Positions 28,211-36,546 of a stretch of 64,000 bases of DNA are shown here, one piece after another; position 1 is the stretch's first letter; every line of letters starts with the position of its first letter. Source of the stretch: Geomonas subterranea (lineage in GTDB: Bacteria; Desulfobacterota; Desulfuromonadia; Geobacterales; Geobacteraceae). The notes under the pieces are model-generated. The model ran no database searches. It had not been told where the DNA came from and worked only from the letters and a program-made list of their open reading frames with translations. A program made the position numbers and the translations under genes. The stretch lies in the NCBI RefSeq assembly GCF_019063845.1, contig NZ_CP077683.1, positions 3,030,501 through 3,094,500 on the forward strand, in the 5' to 3' direction.

Positions 28211-29542
28211 ATGCAAGATTTAAAAGACATCGACAAAGAAAAACGCAGCAGACGATTCCGCAGGGCAAAGGCAGAGGAAGGGCGCAACGTGTTCCGTCAG
28301 ATCGAGGAAACGAAGCCCCAGAAGAAGCGGCTCAAGATCATCCTTCCGGCCATCGCGCTTTTGCTCGCCTCCTACCCCCTGATCTCCCTCTTCGGAACTC
28401 CCCGCGCCAAGAGCGCACCCGCGGCGGAGGCCCCGGCCCCACTGTCGCGTGGCAAACTGGACCAGGGAAGCGCCTTCAAGCTCGCCGCCGACGCCTACTC
28501 CAGCGCGCAGGTGCAGGGCGGGAAGTTCACCGCGCCCCTGCCGCAGGGCGGGCAGGTGATCTACGGCATCGATGAAGAGGTGCAGAGAAAGATCGAAAAA
28601 CTCTTCACCGACTACAAGGTCCCCTACGGACTCTTCGTCGCCCTCGAGCCCAAGACCGGGCGCATCCTCGCCGCCGTCTCGCATTCCGCGTCCCAGCCGG
28701 GATGGGAAAAGGGGGCCAATTACCATCTCTACCCCATGGCGTCGCTCTTCAAGATCGTCACCGCGACGGCGGCCCTGGAGGAGAAGAAGGTGGGGCCGGA
28801 CACCATGTTCGCCTTCAACGGCAAGCTGACCTCGGAGAGCCCGAAGTACTGGCGCGTAAGGCCCGGCCGCGGCAACCAGCAGATGCCCCTGTCCCTCGCC
28901 ATGGGAAAATCGGTGAACCCGGTGTACGGCAGGCTCGCCGGCGAGGTAGTCGGGCGCGACCCGCTGCTCCTTTACGCCGGCAGGTACGGCTTCAACCAGG
29001 CCATCGTCCCCGGCTCGCCCATCGCCGCCAGCACCGCTCCGGTTCCGGGAACGGTCGATGAGCTGATGCGCATGGGCGCAGGTCTCAACCGCGAGGTCAA
29101 GATCTCCCCCTTCCACGCCGCCGCCATAATGGCCACGGTGGCCAACGGGGGGGTCATGATGGCGCCCTCTCTGGCCAGCGAGATCCGCGACGCCAAGGGG
29201 AACGTGGTGTTCACCCAGAAGCCGCAGGTGCTGCGCACCGTGATGACGCCGCAGACCGCCAGCGACCTGGCCCACATGCTCGCCACCACCGTGGAAAGCG
29301 GCACCTCGCGCCGCGCCTTCCACGACCGCAGGGGGAGAAGGATGCTCGCCTCGGTGCGCATCGCCGCCAAGACCGGTTCCATCGACGGTACCGATCCCGC
29401 AGGGCACTACAGCTGGTTCGCCGCCTACGCCCCGATGGAGGACCCGCAGATCGCCCTGGCCGCCCTGGTCATCAACGAGAACAAGTGGCGCATCAAGGCG
29501 ACCTCGGTGGGCGAGCAGGCCCTGGAGGCGTTTTTCAGGTAG
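28211..29542 (+). CDS. Penicillin-binding protein transpeptidase
   Basis: The 443-residue protein has a basic cytoplasmic N-terminus, one membrane anchor (about residues 42-62, LKIILPAIALLLASYPLISLF) and a periplasmic transpeptidase domain. All three active-site motifs are present: SxxK as SLFK (catalytic Ser, in PMASLFKIVTA), SxN as SVN (MGKSVNPVYG) and KTG as KTGSIDG. It should cross-link peptidoglycan stem peptides. There is no N-terminal class B dimerisation module of usual size, and it is short compared with PBP2/PBP3, so it is a stand-alone transpeptidase whose precise role is unknown. Confidence 0.9.
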   Translation: MQDLKDIDKEKRSRRFRRAKAEEGRNVFRQIEETKPQKKRLKIILPAIALLLASYPLISLFGTPRAKSAPAAEAPAPLSRGKLDQGSAFKLAADAYSSAQVQGGKFTAPLPQGGQVIYGIDEEVQRKIEKLFTDYKVPYGLFVALEPKTGRILAAVSHSASQPGWEKGANYHLYPMASLFKIVTATAALEEKKVGPDTMFAFNGKLTSESPKYWRVRPGRGNQQMPLSLAMGKSVNPVYGRLAGEVVGRDPLLLYAGRYGFNQAIVPGSPIAASTAPVPGTVDELMRMGAGLNREVKISPFHAAAIMATVANGGVMMAPSLASEIRDAKGNVVFTQKPQVLRTVMTPQTASDLAHMLATTVESGTSRRAFHDRRGRRMLASVRIAAKTGSIDGTDPAGHYSWFAAYAPMEDPQIALAALVINENKWRIKATSVGEQALEAFFR

Positions 29543-29548
29543 GTGGAG

Positions 29549-29785
29549 ATGGAATGCTCGGGATGCGGGACCTGCTGCGTCGCGCCGGACATCAGCTCAT
29601 TGGACAAGAAGGTGGGGGAGAGGTGCCGCCACCTCTCCGGTGAGCAGCGCTGCCAGATCTACGAGGAACGTCCCGCCGTCTGCCGGGGGTACCGCCCGGA
29701 CACGATCTGCGGGTTGATCGCCGCGCCGACCCTGCAGGAGCGGGTGGATAAGTACCTGGGGCTCTTCGGGCTGGAGCCTGACTAG
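29549..29785 (+). CDS. YkgJ-family cysteine cluster protein
   Basis: The 78-residue product carries the pattern of YkgJ-type metal-binding proteins: CSGCGTCC near the N-terminus, then C-x-H (RCRHL), CQIYEERPAVCRGYRP and a final C. Zinc or an iron-sulfur cluster is the likely ligand; the function is unknown. I start at the ATG at 29549, where GGTGGAG lies upstream, rather than the GTG two codons earlier. The stop codon overlaps the convergent lpxH stop (CTAG). Confidence 0.8.
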   Translation: MECSGCGTCCVAPDISSLDKKVGERCRHLSGEQRCQIYEERPAVCRGYRPDTICGLIAAPTLQERVDKYLGLFGLEPD

Positions 29786-30495
29786 TCGAAGCGCTCCAGG
29801 GTGAGGCCGGCTTCGGTCCACTGGGCGTATGAATAGTGGGTGATCCAGTCCCCCAGGGAGATGAACGCGCGGCCGCCTTCCCTGATTTCCATCGGGAGAT
29901 GGAAGTGTCCGGTGACGACCAGGTCGCAGCCGGCCGCGAAGCGCTCGCGGGCGAAGTTTTCCAGGATGGCGGGGTAGTCCCAGCGGCTCTTGCGTGAGGC
30001 ATGCTGCCCGCTTGAACGCCGGGACAAGTTGACCGCGATCCGGTCGGCCAGCCGGCGCGGGAAAACCGGAACCAGCGCCCGCACCAGCGGGTTGTGCAGC
30101 GCGAAGCGCAAGGCCCGGTAGCCGTAATCGGCGCGGTTGAGCTGGTCCCCATGGCACAGGCAGACCTTCTTCCCATCGACCTCGCATTCGGCGCCGCCGG
30201 CATGAACCTCGGCCTGCAGCTGCTCCTTGAAGAAGTCCCCCAGATGGAAGTCGTGGTTCCCCTCGAAGTAGACGATGCGCACCCCGCGCCCCCTCACCCG
30301 CTTCAGACACTCCACGATTTCGCGGTAATGGTCGTACACCGGCCGCGGGTTTCCGATCCAGAACTCGAAGATGTCCCCCAGGAGGAAAAGGGTATCCGTG
30401 TCGGCGGGTAGCGTGTCCAGGAAACGGACCAGGGTCCGGTAGTTCCGGTCCCGCGGGCTCCTAAGGTGGGCGTCGGCGATGAAAATCTTGCGCAT
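29782..30495 (-). CDS. lpxH: UDP-2,3-diacylglucosamine diphosphatase LpxH
   Basis: LpxH hydrolyses UDP-2,3-diacylglucosamine to lipid X, an early membrane-associated step of lipid A synthesis. The 237-residue protein has the calcineurin-like metallophosphatase motifs in order: DAH (IADAHL), GDIFEFW, GNHDFHLG, CHGDQ and GHFH. The Arg/Leu-rich middle (RALRFALHNPLVRALV) matches the LpxH lid helices. The start at 30495 is chosen because MRKIFIADAH is the family N-terminus; in-frame sequence further upstream is unrelated. It is convergent with the YkgJ gene and divergent from the UPF0158 gene. Confidence 0.9.
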   Translation of the reverse strand: MRKIFIADAHLRSPRDRNYRTLVRFLDTLPADTDTLFLLGDIFEFWIGNPRPVYDHYREIVECLKRVRGRGVRIVYFEGNHDFHLGDFFKEQLQAEVHAGGAECEVDGKKVCLCHGDQLNRADYGYRALRFALHNPLVRALVPVFPRRLADRIAVNLSRRSSGQHASRKSRWDYPAILENFARERFAAGCDLVVTGHFHLPMEIREGGRAFISLGDWITHYSYAQWTEAGLTLERFD

Positions 30496-30530
30496 TTGCG
30501 CAATATATACAAAAATACGGGGTTGGTAAA

Positions 30531-30588
30531 GGGAACAGGAACGGGTGCACCAAAACCCCGCCCTGAACCTTGACCTCAACCTGTTCCC
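30531..30588. promoter_or_regulatory. Inverted repeat in the divergent lpxH / UPF0158 gap
   Basis: GGGAACAGG at 30531-30539 is the exact reverse complement of CCTGTTCCC at 30580-30588. Both lie between divergent genes, so a shared regulatory role is possible. No convincing promoter was identified on either strand. Confidence 0.35.
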
Positions 30589-30599
30589 AAGGGGTACCG

Positions 30600-31034
30600 A
30601 TGCACGCATTACGCAACCTGGAGATCGTCTGGGAAGACCTGATGGAGGCCTTCGAGAACGGCGACCAGGATCTGATCTACTTCCTGGACCGGGAAACCGG
30701 CGAGGTATTCTCGGTTCCCTCCGAGTACGACGACGAAAGTTTCTGGGAAGAGGTGGCGTCCCAGGAGGAGCGTTTTCTCGAGATACCGCCGTTCGACTAC
30801 GGCCAGGAACGCCAACTGGTGCACGCCTTCATCCAGCGGGTGACCAACGAGGGACTAAAGCATATGCTGACGCGCGCCTTCAGCGGCAAGCAGTCACACG
30901 GCAGGCTGCACGAGATCCTCTCCTTCTACCCGGAGGAACAGGAACGCTTCCACGCCATCCGCGAAGCGTTCCTCACCGACCGCGCCGCCCAGTGGCTGGA
31001 AGAACACGACATCTACCCCCCCGAGCGGCTCTGA
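30600..31034 (+). CDS. UPF0158 family protein
   Basis: The 144-residue cytoplasmic protein is acidic and contains the UPF0158 features: an N-terminal WEDLMEAFEN helix, LDRETGEVF, the central SVPSEYDDESFWEEV, the YGQERQLVHAFIQRV segment, and a C-terminal helix ending WLEEHDIYP. No function is established for the family. The ATG at 30600 has AAGGGG five bases upstream. It is followed by a 120-bp gap with a promoter for the rhodanese gene. Confidence 0.82.
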   Translation: MHALRNLEIVWEDLMEAFENGDQDLIYFLDRETGEVFSVPSEYDDESFWEEVASQEERFLEIPPFDYGQERQLVHAFIQRVTNEGLKHMLTRAFSGKQSHGRLHEILSFYPEEQERFHAIREAFLTDRAAQWLEEHDIYPPERL

Positions 31035-31057
31035 TATCCTCCCGCGCGGCGCTACCG

Positions 31058-31086
31058 TTGACCCGGGGGGCACTTTTGCGTAACAT
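31058..31086 (+). promoter_or_regulatory. Sigma-70-like promoter for the rhodanese/DoxX pair
   Basis: TTGACC and TAACAT are separated by 17 bp, about 70 bp before the rhodanese start. Confidence 0.5.
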
Positions 31087-31155
31087 CTCTCAGGTGGCTA
31101 CTTACACGGGGAGTGCCGCCGGCTCGCGCCCCCCCTCTCGCATCCGGGTATCCCT

Positions 31156-31653
31156 ATGGCAGATAAAAGTTGGCTCAAGACCACCCTGGAGATCGCCGTC
31201 ATCGTGTCCGCCTCGGCGGTTTTCGGCATCCTCTGGAACAGATCGCTCCTGGCCGACGCCTGGCACGGCGCTCCTGCCGCGCAGGCGGCGCCCGCGGCGC
31301 AGCAGGGGGAGGCTCTCCCCATGCCGATCGGGCTTGCGCAGCTGAAGGAACTGCACGACTCGGGACAGGCGGTGCTCGTTGATGCCAGAAGCGGCGCCAG
31401 CTTCGCCAAGGAGCACATCGCCGGCGCGCTTTCCCTCCCACTGGAGGAGGCGACCCGGCAAAAGACGCCGCAGCTCAAGGGGGTGGCGAAGGACGCCGTC
31501 ATCGTCGCCTACTGCAACGGCTTCTCCTGTCACGACAGCATGGAGCTCGGCAAACTCCTGATCAAGTCCGGCTACGGCTCGGTCTACGTCTTCGAGGGAG
31601 GGCTTCCCGAGTGGCGGGACGCCGGATACCCGACCACGGGAGGGGGGCGATGA
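31156..31653 (+). CDS. Membrane-anchored rhodanese-like protein
   Basis: The 165-residue protein has an N-terminal membrane helix (about residues 8-27, TLEIAVIVSASAVFGILW), an Ala/Gln linker, and one rhodanese domain at about 55-160 (VLVDARSGASFAKEHIAGAL). The active-site loop is YCNGFSCHDSMELG, with the expected cysteine following YCN. Such domains transfer sulfur or bind persulfides at the periplasmic face. The stop overlaps the start of a DoxX/MauE-like gene (ATGA), so both proteins probably work together in envelope sulfur or redox chemistry. Confidence 0.87.
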   Translation: MADKSWLKTTLEIAVIVSASAVFGILWNRSLLADAWHGAPAAQAAPAAQQGEALPMPIGLAQLKELHDSGQAVLVDARSGASFAKEHIAGALSLPLEEATRQKTPQLKGVAKDAVIVAYCNGFSCHDSMELGKLLIKSGYGSVYVFEGGLPEWRDAGYPTTGGGR

Positions 31654-32120
31654 AAGGGATGCGTTCCCCCATATTACCGCTGGCGCTTCGCGTCGCCCTC
31701 GGCGCCGTCTTCATCTACGCCGCCATCCCCAAAATCGCCGACCCGGTGGCATTCGCAGGGAGCGTGGCCGCCTACCGGATCCTCCCCTATTTCTGGAGCT
31801 ATCTCACGGCAGCGGTGCTTCCATTTCTGGAGCTGGTCTGCGGGGTGTTACTGATCTGCGGCATACGGGTGAGAAGCGGGGCTCTCATCATCGGCATGCT
31901 GAACCTCGTCTTCATGGTCGCCCTTGCCTCCGCCATGATTCGCGGCCTCGACATCGACTGCGGCTGCTTCCGCCAGGATGGGTCAAAGACCGCCCCCTGG
32001 GTGGCGCTGGTTCGCGACGCCCTTTTCCTCCTCATGACCGCCGTCGTGCTCAGACACGAGCGGCTGCAGGCGAGATGCCCGCTCCCCCAGTCGGCACCAC
32101 CTCCCCCGGTCGGGGAATAA
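31650..32120 (+). CDS. DoxX/MauE-like integral membrane protein
   Basis: The 156-residue protein has four predicted membrane helices: LALRVALGAVFIYAAIPKI, LTAAVLPFLELVCGVLLIC, SGALIIGMLNLVFMVALASA and a last helix near VALVRDALFLLM. A conserved IDCGCFRQDG motif lies between helices 3 and 4. This topology and the CGC motif are typical of MauE/DoxX-type proteins, often linked to disulfide or sulfur chemistry. The ATG at 31650 follows GGGAGGGGGG and overlaps the rhodanese stop. The C-terminus is Pro-rich. Its exact function is not known. Confidence 0.8.
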   Translation: MKGMRSPILPLALRVALGAVFIYAAIPKIADPVAFAGSVAAYRILPYFWSYLTAAVLPFLELVCGVLLICGIRVRSGALIIGMLNLVFMVALASAMIRGLDIDCGCFRQDGSKTAPWVALVRDALFLLMTAVVLRHERLQARCPLPQSAPPPPVGE

Positions 32121-32154
32121 AGCCCCATTCCACCACCCGCCCGCACCCCGTGAC

Positions 32155-32183
32155 TTGCAGTTTTACGGGAAATACTGTAGGAT
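32155..32183 (+). promoter_or_regulatory. Sigma-70-like promoter for plsY
   Basis: TTGCAG and TAGGAT are separated by 17 bp. Transcription would begin near 32190, upstream of the TTG start at 32218 and downstream of the in-frame ATG at 32182, which supports the later start. Confidence 0.5.
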
Positions 32184-32217
32184 GCGCGGTTGTTTCATTA
32201 GACACTTGGAGAACGCT

Positions 32218-32799
32218 TTGAACCAGATTCTACTGCTGATCGGCGCGTACCTGCTCGGCTCGGTACCGACCGGCCTCCTCTTGGCCCGGGGGATGGGCAT
32301 CAACATCAGGGAATGTGGCAGCGGCAACATCGGCGCCACCAACGTCTACCGCACCGCCGGCAAAAAGCTCGGCATCATGACCCTCATCGGGGACTGCCTC
32401 AAGGGGCTGATACCGGTCCTCATCGCGCAAGCGCTGGGACTCGCACCGATCTGGGTCGCCGCCATCGGCCTCGCTGCCTTCCTCGGCCACGTCTATACGA
32501 TCTTTCTCGGCTTCAAAGGAGGGAAGGGGGTCGCCACCGCGCTGGGCGTGCTGCTTGGGACCGCACCGCTCGCGGTCCTCTTCGGGATCGTCGTCTTCGC
32601 CCTCGTCCTGTACAAGTGGCGCTATGTCTCCCTGGCCTCCATCTCCGCCGCCGCCTGCATCCCCGTGTTTGCCCTTGCCACCTGCGTCCCCCGCGAAACG
32701 GCAATCATGGCCCTCCTCATCGCGGTGATCGTGATCCTCAAGCACCACGAGAACATCGCCAGGCTGCGGGCCGGCACCGAGAGCAAGTTCAAGGCCTGA
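32218..32799 (+). CDS. plsY: Glycerol-3-phosphate acyltransferase PlsY
   Basis: PlsY transfers an acyl group from acyl-phosphate to glycerol-3-phosphate, the first committed step of phospholipid synthesis in the inner membrane. The 193-residue protein has five membrane helices and the three conserved motifs: GSVPTGLLLARGMGINIRECGSGN, FKGGKGVATALG and HHENIARLRAGTE-S. I chose TTG at 32218 because GGAGA precedes it, the family begins LNQILLLIGAYLLGS, and the promoter lies just upstream. An ATG at 32182 would add 12 residues. Confidence 0.92.
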   Translation: MNQILLLIGAYLLGSVPTGLLLARGMGINIRECGSGNIGATNVYRTAGKKLGIMTLIGDCLKGLIPVLIAQALGLAPIWVAAIGLAAFLGHVYTIFLGFKGGKGVATALGVLLGTAPLAVLFGIVVFALVLYKWRYVSLASISAAACIPVFALATCVPRETAIMALLIAVIVILKHHENIARLRAGTESKFKA

Positions 32800-32832
32800 A
32801 CCGTGATAGATGGGTCATTTGCACCTGCAAGT

Positions 32833-32885
32833 GGCCCCTACCCTCACCCACCCTCCCCCCCTCCGGCGGCCAGCTCCCACCCAAA
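32833..32885. repeat. C-rich intergenic repeat
   Basis: The gap after plsY contains CCCTACCCTCACCCACCC followed by a run of C and CTCCGGCGG. It resembles one arm of the palindromic G/C-run elements near 6.15, 36.43 and 48.35 kb. No coding sequence is supported. Confidence 0.3.
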
Positions 32886-32993
32886 ACTCCGTAAGCCCTT
32901 GTATTCCCTACCCTCCCAATCCACCGGCGCGGCGGGTATGCCTCTTGCTGTCCAGTAAGGCGTAACCGACGTAGATACCGCCCGGAGGAATGC

Positions 32994-34010
32994 ATGTCCC
33001 GTTGGAGAAGAGTGGTCGCTGCGGCGCTCGCGACAACGCTCCTACTGTTGGCCCTGGCCGCCCGTAACACGACTGAACCGATACAGCACCGGCAGGCTCC
33101 GCTCCGGCAAGGCTCCCCGAATGCCCCCGTCCTGAGGGTGAATGGCAGGGTGATCAACCGGGGGGAACTGGATCGCGCGGTGCGCGACCTCGTCGAGAAA
33201 AGGGGGTTGCGCCAACCGTTACCCGAAGAGCTTCTGAGCACGCTGAAGAAGGAGGCCCTGGAAGGGCTCGTGTCGGAGGAATTGTTGTACCAGGTCGCGC
33301 AGAAGTCCCAAGCCGTGGACCTGGAGCGACAGGTCGCGCAGGCGATTGCGCTCGACCGCACCAGGCGCCAGGGCGGCGAGAGCTACGCCAGCGGCATGGA
33401 AAAAGCGGGACTGCCCCAACCGTTACGGGAACAGATGATCCGCAAGGAACTGGTGATCGGCCATTTCCTGGAAACCAGGTTCGGGTCGCGGATCAGCATC
33501 GGCGCAGACGAGGCAAAAGAGTTTTACGAGGCGAACCGGGAGAGATTCAAGACCGGGAGCAGCGTACGGGCGAGCCACATCCTGGTAACGGTAGCGGAGC
33601 GGGCCCAGGAGCAGGATCGCGAGAGGGCACGCGAGAGGGCGGAAGTGCTGCTGCACCGGGTCAGGCAGGGAGAGAATTTCGGCATCCTGGCCCAATCGCA
33701 CTCGGACTGCGCCAGCAAGGCCCGGGGAGGCGACCTCGGCTTCTTCAAAAAAGGGGAGCTTTCCCCGCCGCTGGAACAGGCGGTGTTCGCTCTGAAACCG
33801 GGAGAGGTAAGCGACGTGGTGCAGACCGGGTCCGGGTTCCACATCGTGAAGGTGACCGAGCGACGCGGCCCGCGCCTGGAAAGCTACGACGAGGCGAAAG
33901 CGGAGATTCTCGCCTATCTCAAAAGAGAGAAGATGCGGCGACTGGTGGCGGAGTATGTGGCCCGATTGCGCGACACGGCGAAGCTGGAACCTGGCGGCGC
34001 CGTTTATTGA
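32994..34010 (+). CDS. Periplasmic parvulin-type peptidyl-prolyl isomerase (SurA/PrsA-like)
   Basis: The 338-residue protein has an N-terminal membrane or signal segment (about residues 5-23), a SurA-N-like chaperone region (VLRVNGRVINRGELDRAV to SEELLYQVAQ), and one parvulin domain at about residues 195-290. Visible parvulin motifs are VRASHILVTV, QSHSDCASKARGGDLGFF and EVSDVVQTGSGFHIVKV. It should assist folding of exported proteins. GGAGG lies upstream of the ATG. It is convergent with rpoH across a shared terminator. Confidence 0.9.
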   Translation: MSRWRRVVAAALATTLLLLALAARNTTEPIQHRQAPLRQGSPNAPVLRVNGRVINRGELDRAVRDLVEKRGLRQPLPEELLSTLKKEALEGLVSEELLYQVAQKSQAVDLERQVAQAIALDRTRRQGGESYASGMEKAGLPQPLREQMIRKELVIGHFLETRFGSRISIGADEAKEFYEANRERFKTGSSVRASHILVTVAERAQEQDRERARERAEVLLHRVRQGENFGILAQSHSDCASKARGGDLGFFKKGELSPPLEQAVFALKPGEVSDVVQTGSGFHIVKVTERRGPRLESYDEAKAEILAYLKREKMRRLVAEYVARLRDTAKLEPGGAVY

Positions 34011-34100
34011 AATCGTGGGATCCGGGGAGAACCACCCTCTACCGCGCCCTCACGCGAGGAGATGGGGCACCGTGAAAAAGTTGCCGCTAAAAAGGTAAAA

Positions 34101-34132
34101 AAATGGCGTCTTCGGGTGGAAGACGCCATTTC
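34101..34132. terminator. Bidirectional intrinsic terminator
   Basis: AAATGGCGTCTT-N7-AAGACGCCATTT forms a 12-bp stem with A- and T-runs on both sides, between the convergent isomerase and rpoH genes. Confidence 0.85.
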
Positions 34133-34158
34133 TGTTTCTCGGGATGCCCCTTTTACGT

Positions 34159-35010
34159 TTAAGCCGCCTGATCCACGACCAGCGGGGTCAGGAAGCGCTT
34201 CATCTTCTTGAGCGCCCCTTCCTCGATCTGGCGCACCCGCTCCCGGGAGATGGAGAAGTGGTCGGCTATCTCCTGCAGGGTGAGCGGCTGGTCGGCCGCA
34301 ACCCGGCGCTCGATGACGAAGCGCTCCTTCTCGTTCAGGTTCTCGAGCGCGCTCGCCACGGTCTGCTCCAGGATGGTGGTCTCCTGGCGCTCGGCCAGCA
34401 TTTCCTCCTGGTTCTGGCGCAGGTCGGGGAGGCTCTCGAGGAAGGTCGCCCCCTCCCCTTCGAACATCTCCACGTCCAGCGAGAGTTCGCCCCTCAGGCG
34501 CTGTTCCATCTCCTGCGCCTCGGCATCCTTCACGTCCAGCGAGATGGCCGCGGCATGCAGGTCCCCTTCGCCGGTCATGTTGATAATCGCCTGCTTGGCC
34601 TGGTTCAGCTTGAAGAAGAGCTTCCTCTGCGCCTGGGTGGTGCCGATCTTCAAAAGGCTCCAGGCGGAGATGATGTGATTCTGGATGTACGCCCTGATCC
34701 ACCACACGGCATACGAGATGAGACGTACCCCCTTGGCGGGATCGAACTTCCTGACGGCCATCATCAGGCCGACGTTCCCCTCCTGGATCAGGTCCAGCAT
34801 CTTCATGCCGTAGGAGCGGTACTCCCCGGCGATCTTCACGACGAACCTGAGGTTGGAGGTGATCAGCTTGTGAGCCGCCTCCAGGTCCCCCTCGTCCCGA
34901 AACCTGCAGGCCAGATCCATCTCCTCATCCGCCGACAGAAGCGGAAAACGGTTGATTTCCGTGAGGTACAGGGTAAGGCTGTCTATAGGTACCGGCATTG
35001 CGTGCGTCAT
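34159..35010 (-). CDS. rpoH: Heat-shock sigma factor RpoH (sigma-32)
   Basis: RpoH directs RNA polymerase to heat-shock promoters. The 283-residue protein has region 2 (LITSNLRFVVKIAGEYRSYG, the core-binding DLIQEGNVGLMMAVRKFDP, and the -10-recognition ISYAVWWIRAYIQNHI) and region 4 with its HTH (LTLQEIADHFSISRERVRQIEE). The segment TTQAQRKLFFKLNQAK, the so-called RpoH box, separates it from RpoD and RpoS. GGGAGAG precedes the ATG at 35010. A CIRCE operator overlaps the predicted transcription start, so HrcA probably represses this gene. Confidence 0.95.
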   Translation of the reverse strand: MTHAMPVPIDSLTLYLTEINRFPLLSADEEMDLACRFRDEGDLEAAHKLITSNLRFVVKIAGEYRSYGMKMLDLIQEGNVGLMMAVRKFDPAKGVRLISYAVWWIRAYIQNHIISAWSLLKIGTTQAQRKLFFKLNQAKQAIINMTGEGDLHAAAISLDVKDAEAQEMEQRLRGELSLDVEMFEGEGATFLESLPDLRQNQEEMLAERQETTILEQTVASALENLNEKERFVIERRVAADQPLTLQEIADHFSISRERVRQIEEGALKKMKRFLTPLVVDQAA

Positions 35011-35052
35011 GTTGGTCTCTCCCTTGTGAGTGCTGGTTTTGCCTCCTGCTTG

Positions 35053-35079
35053 TTAGCACTCTCCACTCTTGAGCGCTAA
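35053..35079 (-). promoter_or_regulatory. CIRCE operator (HrcA binding site)
   Basis: TTAGCACTC-N9-GAGCGCTAA matches the CIRCE consensus TTAGCACTC-N9-GAGTGCTAA at 17 of 18 positions, with exact 9-bp spacing. It lies directly downstream of the rpoH -10 box and so covers the start site. A further half-site-like GAGTGCTGG occurs at 35028-35036. Confidence 0.92.
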
Positions 35080-35081
35080 TA

Positions 35082-35110
35082 AATATAGCAAGTGCCATGT
35101 AAAAAATCAA
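35082..35110 (-). promoter_or_regulatory. Sigma-70 promoter for rpoH
   Basis: On the minus strand TTGATT and TATATT are separated by 17 bp. Transcription would start near 35075, within the CIRCE element. Confidence 0.75.
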
Positions 35111-35227
35111 GGGGATGTCCCGATAATATGCGGGGTTAAATTACTTGCACGCCCCGCAGTTAATGTGGTAAACGAAAAGTTCGAAATAAAGCGACGCCTG
35201 GCGCCGAAAAACCGGAGGTTCTGCCAC

Positions 35228-36301
35228 ATGGAGATCAGGGTAATACCGATTAGCGAGGGGGAGAAGAAGGCCAAGTATACAGACGAGTCGCAGCTCGGCT
35301 TCGGCAGGATTTTTACCGATTACATGCTGCTGGTCGAGTGGAAAGCGGGTCAGGGGTGGGTCGATGCGCGCATCAAGAAGTACGAGCCGTTCCAGATCGA
35401 CCCCGCGGCGCTCGTTTTGCACTACGCGCAGGAAATCTTCGAAGGGCTCAAAGCCTACAAGTGGGCGGACGGCACCATCGCCCTGTTCCGCCCTGAGATG
35501 AATGCGCGCCGCTTCAACCACTCCGCCGACCGGCTCTGCATGCCCGAGGTCCCGGAAGAGCTTTTCGTGAAGGGGATCGAGCAGTTGGTGGCCCAGGAGA
35601 AGGCATGGGTCCCGGGGAGCGAGGGGACTTCGCTCTACATCCGTCCCGCCATGATCGCGGTGGAGCCGCACGTCGGCATCAAGCCCTCCGACCACTACTA
35701 CTTCTACGTCATCCTCTCCCCGGTGGGCGCCTACTACGCCGCCGGCTTCAACCCCGTGAAGATCATGGTCGAGGACACGTACGTCCGCGCCACCCCCGGC
35801 GGCACCGGTGAAGCCAAGACCGGCGGGAACTACGCCAGCTCGTTGAAGGCGGGTCTCGAGGCCAAGAAGAAAGGGTACGACCAGGTGCTCTGGCTGGATG
35901 GCGTGCACAAGCGCTACATCGAGGAAGTGGGCTCCATGAACATGTTCTTCGCCTACGGCGACACCATCGTCACCGCCCCGCTGGAGGGGAGCATCCTGCA
36001 CGGCATCACCCGCGACTCCGTGCTCACCCTGGCGAAGTCCCTGGGGCTCAAGATAGAGGAGCGCAGGATCGACGTGAACGACCTGATGCGGGACCTGAAG
36101 GCCGGCAAGATCACCGAAGCCTTCGGCAGCGGCACCGCCGCGGTGGTCACCCCCGTCGGCACCCTCTGCTATGCCGGTGAGACCGTCCAGGTCGGCGACG
36201 GCGGCGTCGGCAAGCACACCCAGACCCTGTACGACACCCTGACCGGCATTCAGACCGGCAAGATCGAAGACAAGTTCGGCTGGATCAGAAAAGTAAAATA
36301 A
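35228..36301 (+). CDS. ilvE: Branched-chain amino acid aminotransferase
   Basis: IlvE transfers the amino group between glutamate and the branched-chain 2-oxoacids in the last step of leucine, isoleucine and valine synthesis. The 357-residue protein is a class IV PLP enzyme of the larger BCAT2/mammalian-like type. Signatures are LHYAQEIFEGLKAYK, FRPEMNARRFNHSADRLCMP, SLYIRPAMIA, the PLP-lysine region AKTGGNYASSLKA, EEVGSMNMFF and GSGTAAVVTPVG. GGAGG lies upstream of the ATG at 35228. It is transcribed divergently from rpoH. Confidence 0.95.
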   Translation: MEIRVIPISEGEKKAKYTDESQLGFGRIFTDYMLLVEWKAGQGWVDARIKKYEPFQIDPAALVLHYAQEIFEGLKAYKWADGTIALFRPEMNARRFNHSADRLCMPEVPEELFVKGIEQLVAQEKAWVPGSEGTSLYIRPAMIAVEPHVGIKPSDHYYFYVILSPVGAYYAAGFNPVKIMVEDTYVRATPGGTGEAKTGGNYASSLKAGLEAKKKGYDQVLWLDGVHKRYIEEVGSMNMFFAYGDTIVTAPLEGSILHGITRDSVLTLAKSLGLKIEERRIDVNDLMRDLKAGKITEAFGSGTAAVVTPVGTLCYAGETVQVGDGGVGKHTQTLYDTLTGIQTGKIEDKFGWIRKVK

Positions 36302-36320
36302 CCGACGTCTACGCAGAAGA

Positions 36321-36355
36321 AAAGGGGACAGGCTACTTTTAAGCCTGTCCCCTTT
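36321..36355 (+). terminator. Intrinsic terminator after ilvE
   Basis: AAAGGGGACAGGCT-N7-AGCCTGTCCCCTTT forms a 14-bp stem, about 20 bp after the stop codon. The A/T ends serve as the tail. Confidence 0.85.
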
Positions 36356-36426
36356 CACGTTTTCCCACCACGTTGTCCCTTCCCCGCGCGCATCCTATCG
36401 ACATCCGCATCGCATGATCTTTCGCC

Positions 36427-36545
36427 ACATCCACTCTCCCCTGGGAGAGGACAGGGTGAGGGTGTCGGCAGCTGCATTTTTTTCGCTTCGTGGCGACGCC
36501 CTCACCCGCCCGTTGGGCACCCTCTCCCCGAGGGAGAGGGGACTC
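36427..36545. repeat. Composite palindromic intergenic element
   Basis: Two arms, each palindromic on its own (CTCTCCC-ctg-GGGAGAG near 36430 and CCCTCTCCCC-GAGGGAGAGG near 36520), flank AGGGTGAGGG and GCCCTCACCC, which pair with each other. The whole can form a large cruciform or hairpin and resembles a REP/BIME-type element. It contains no supported gene. Confidence 0.6.
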
Positions 36546-36546
36546 G

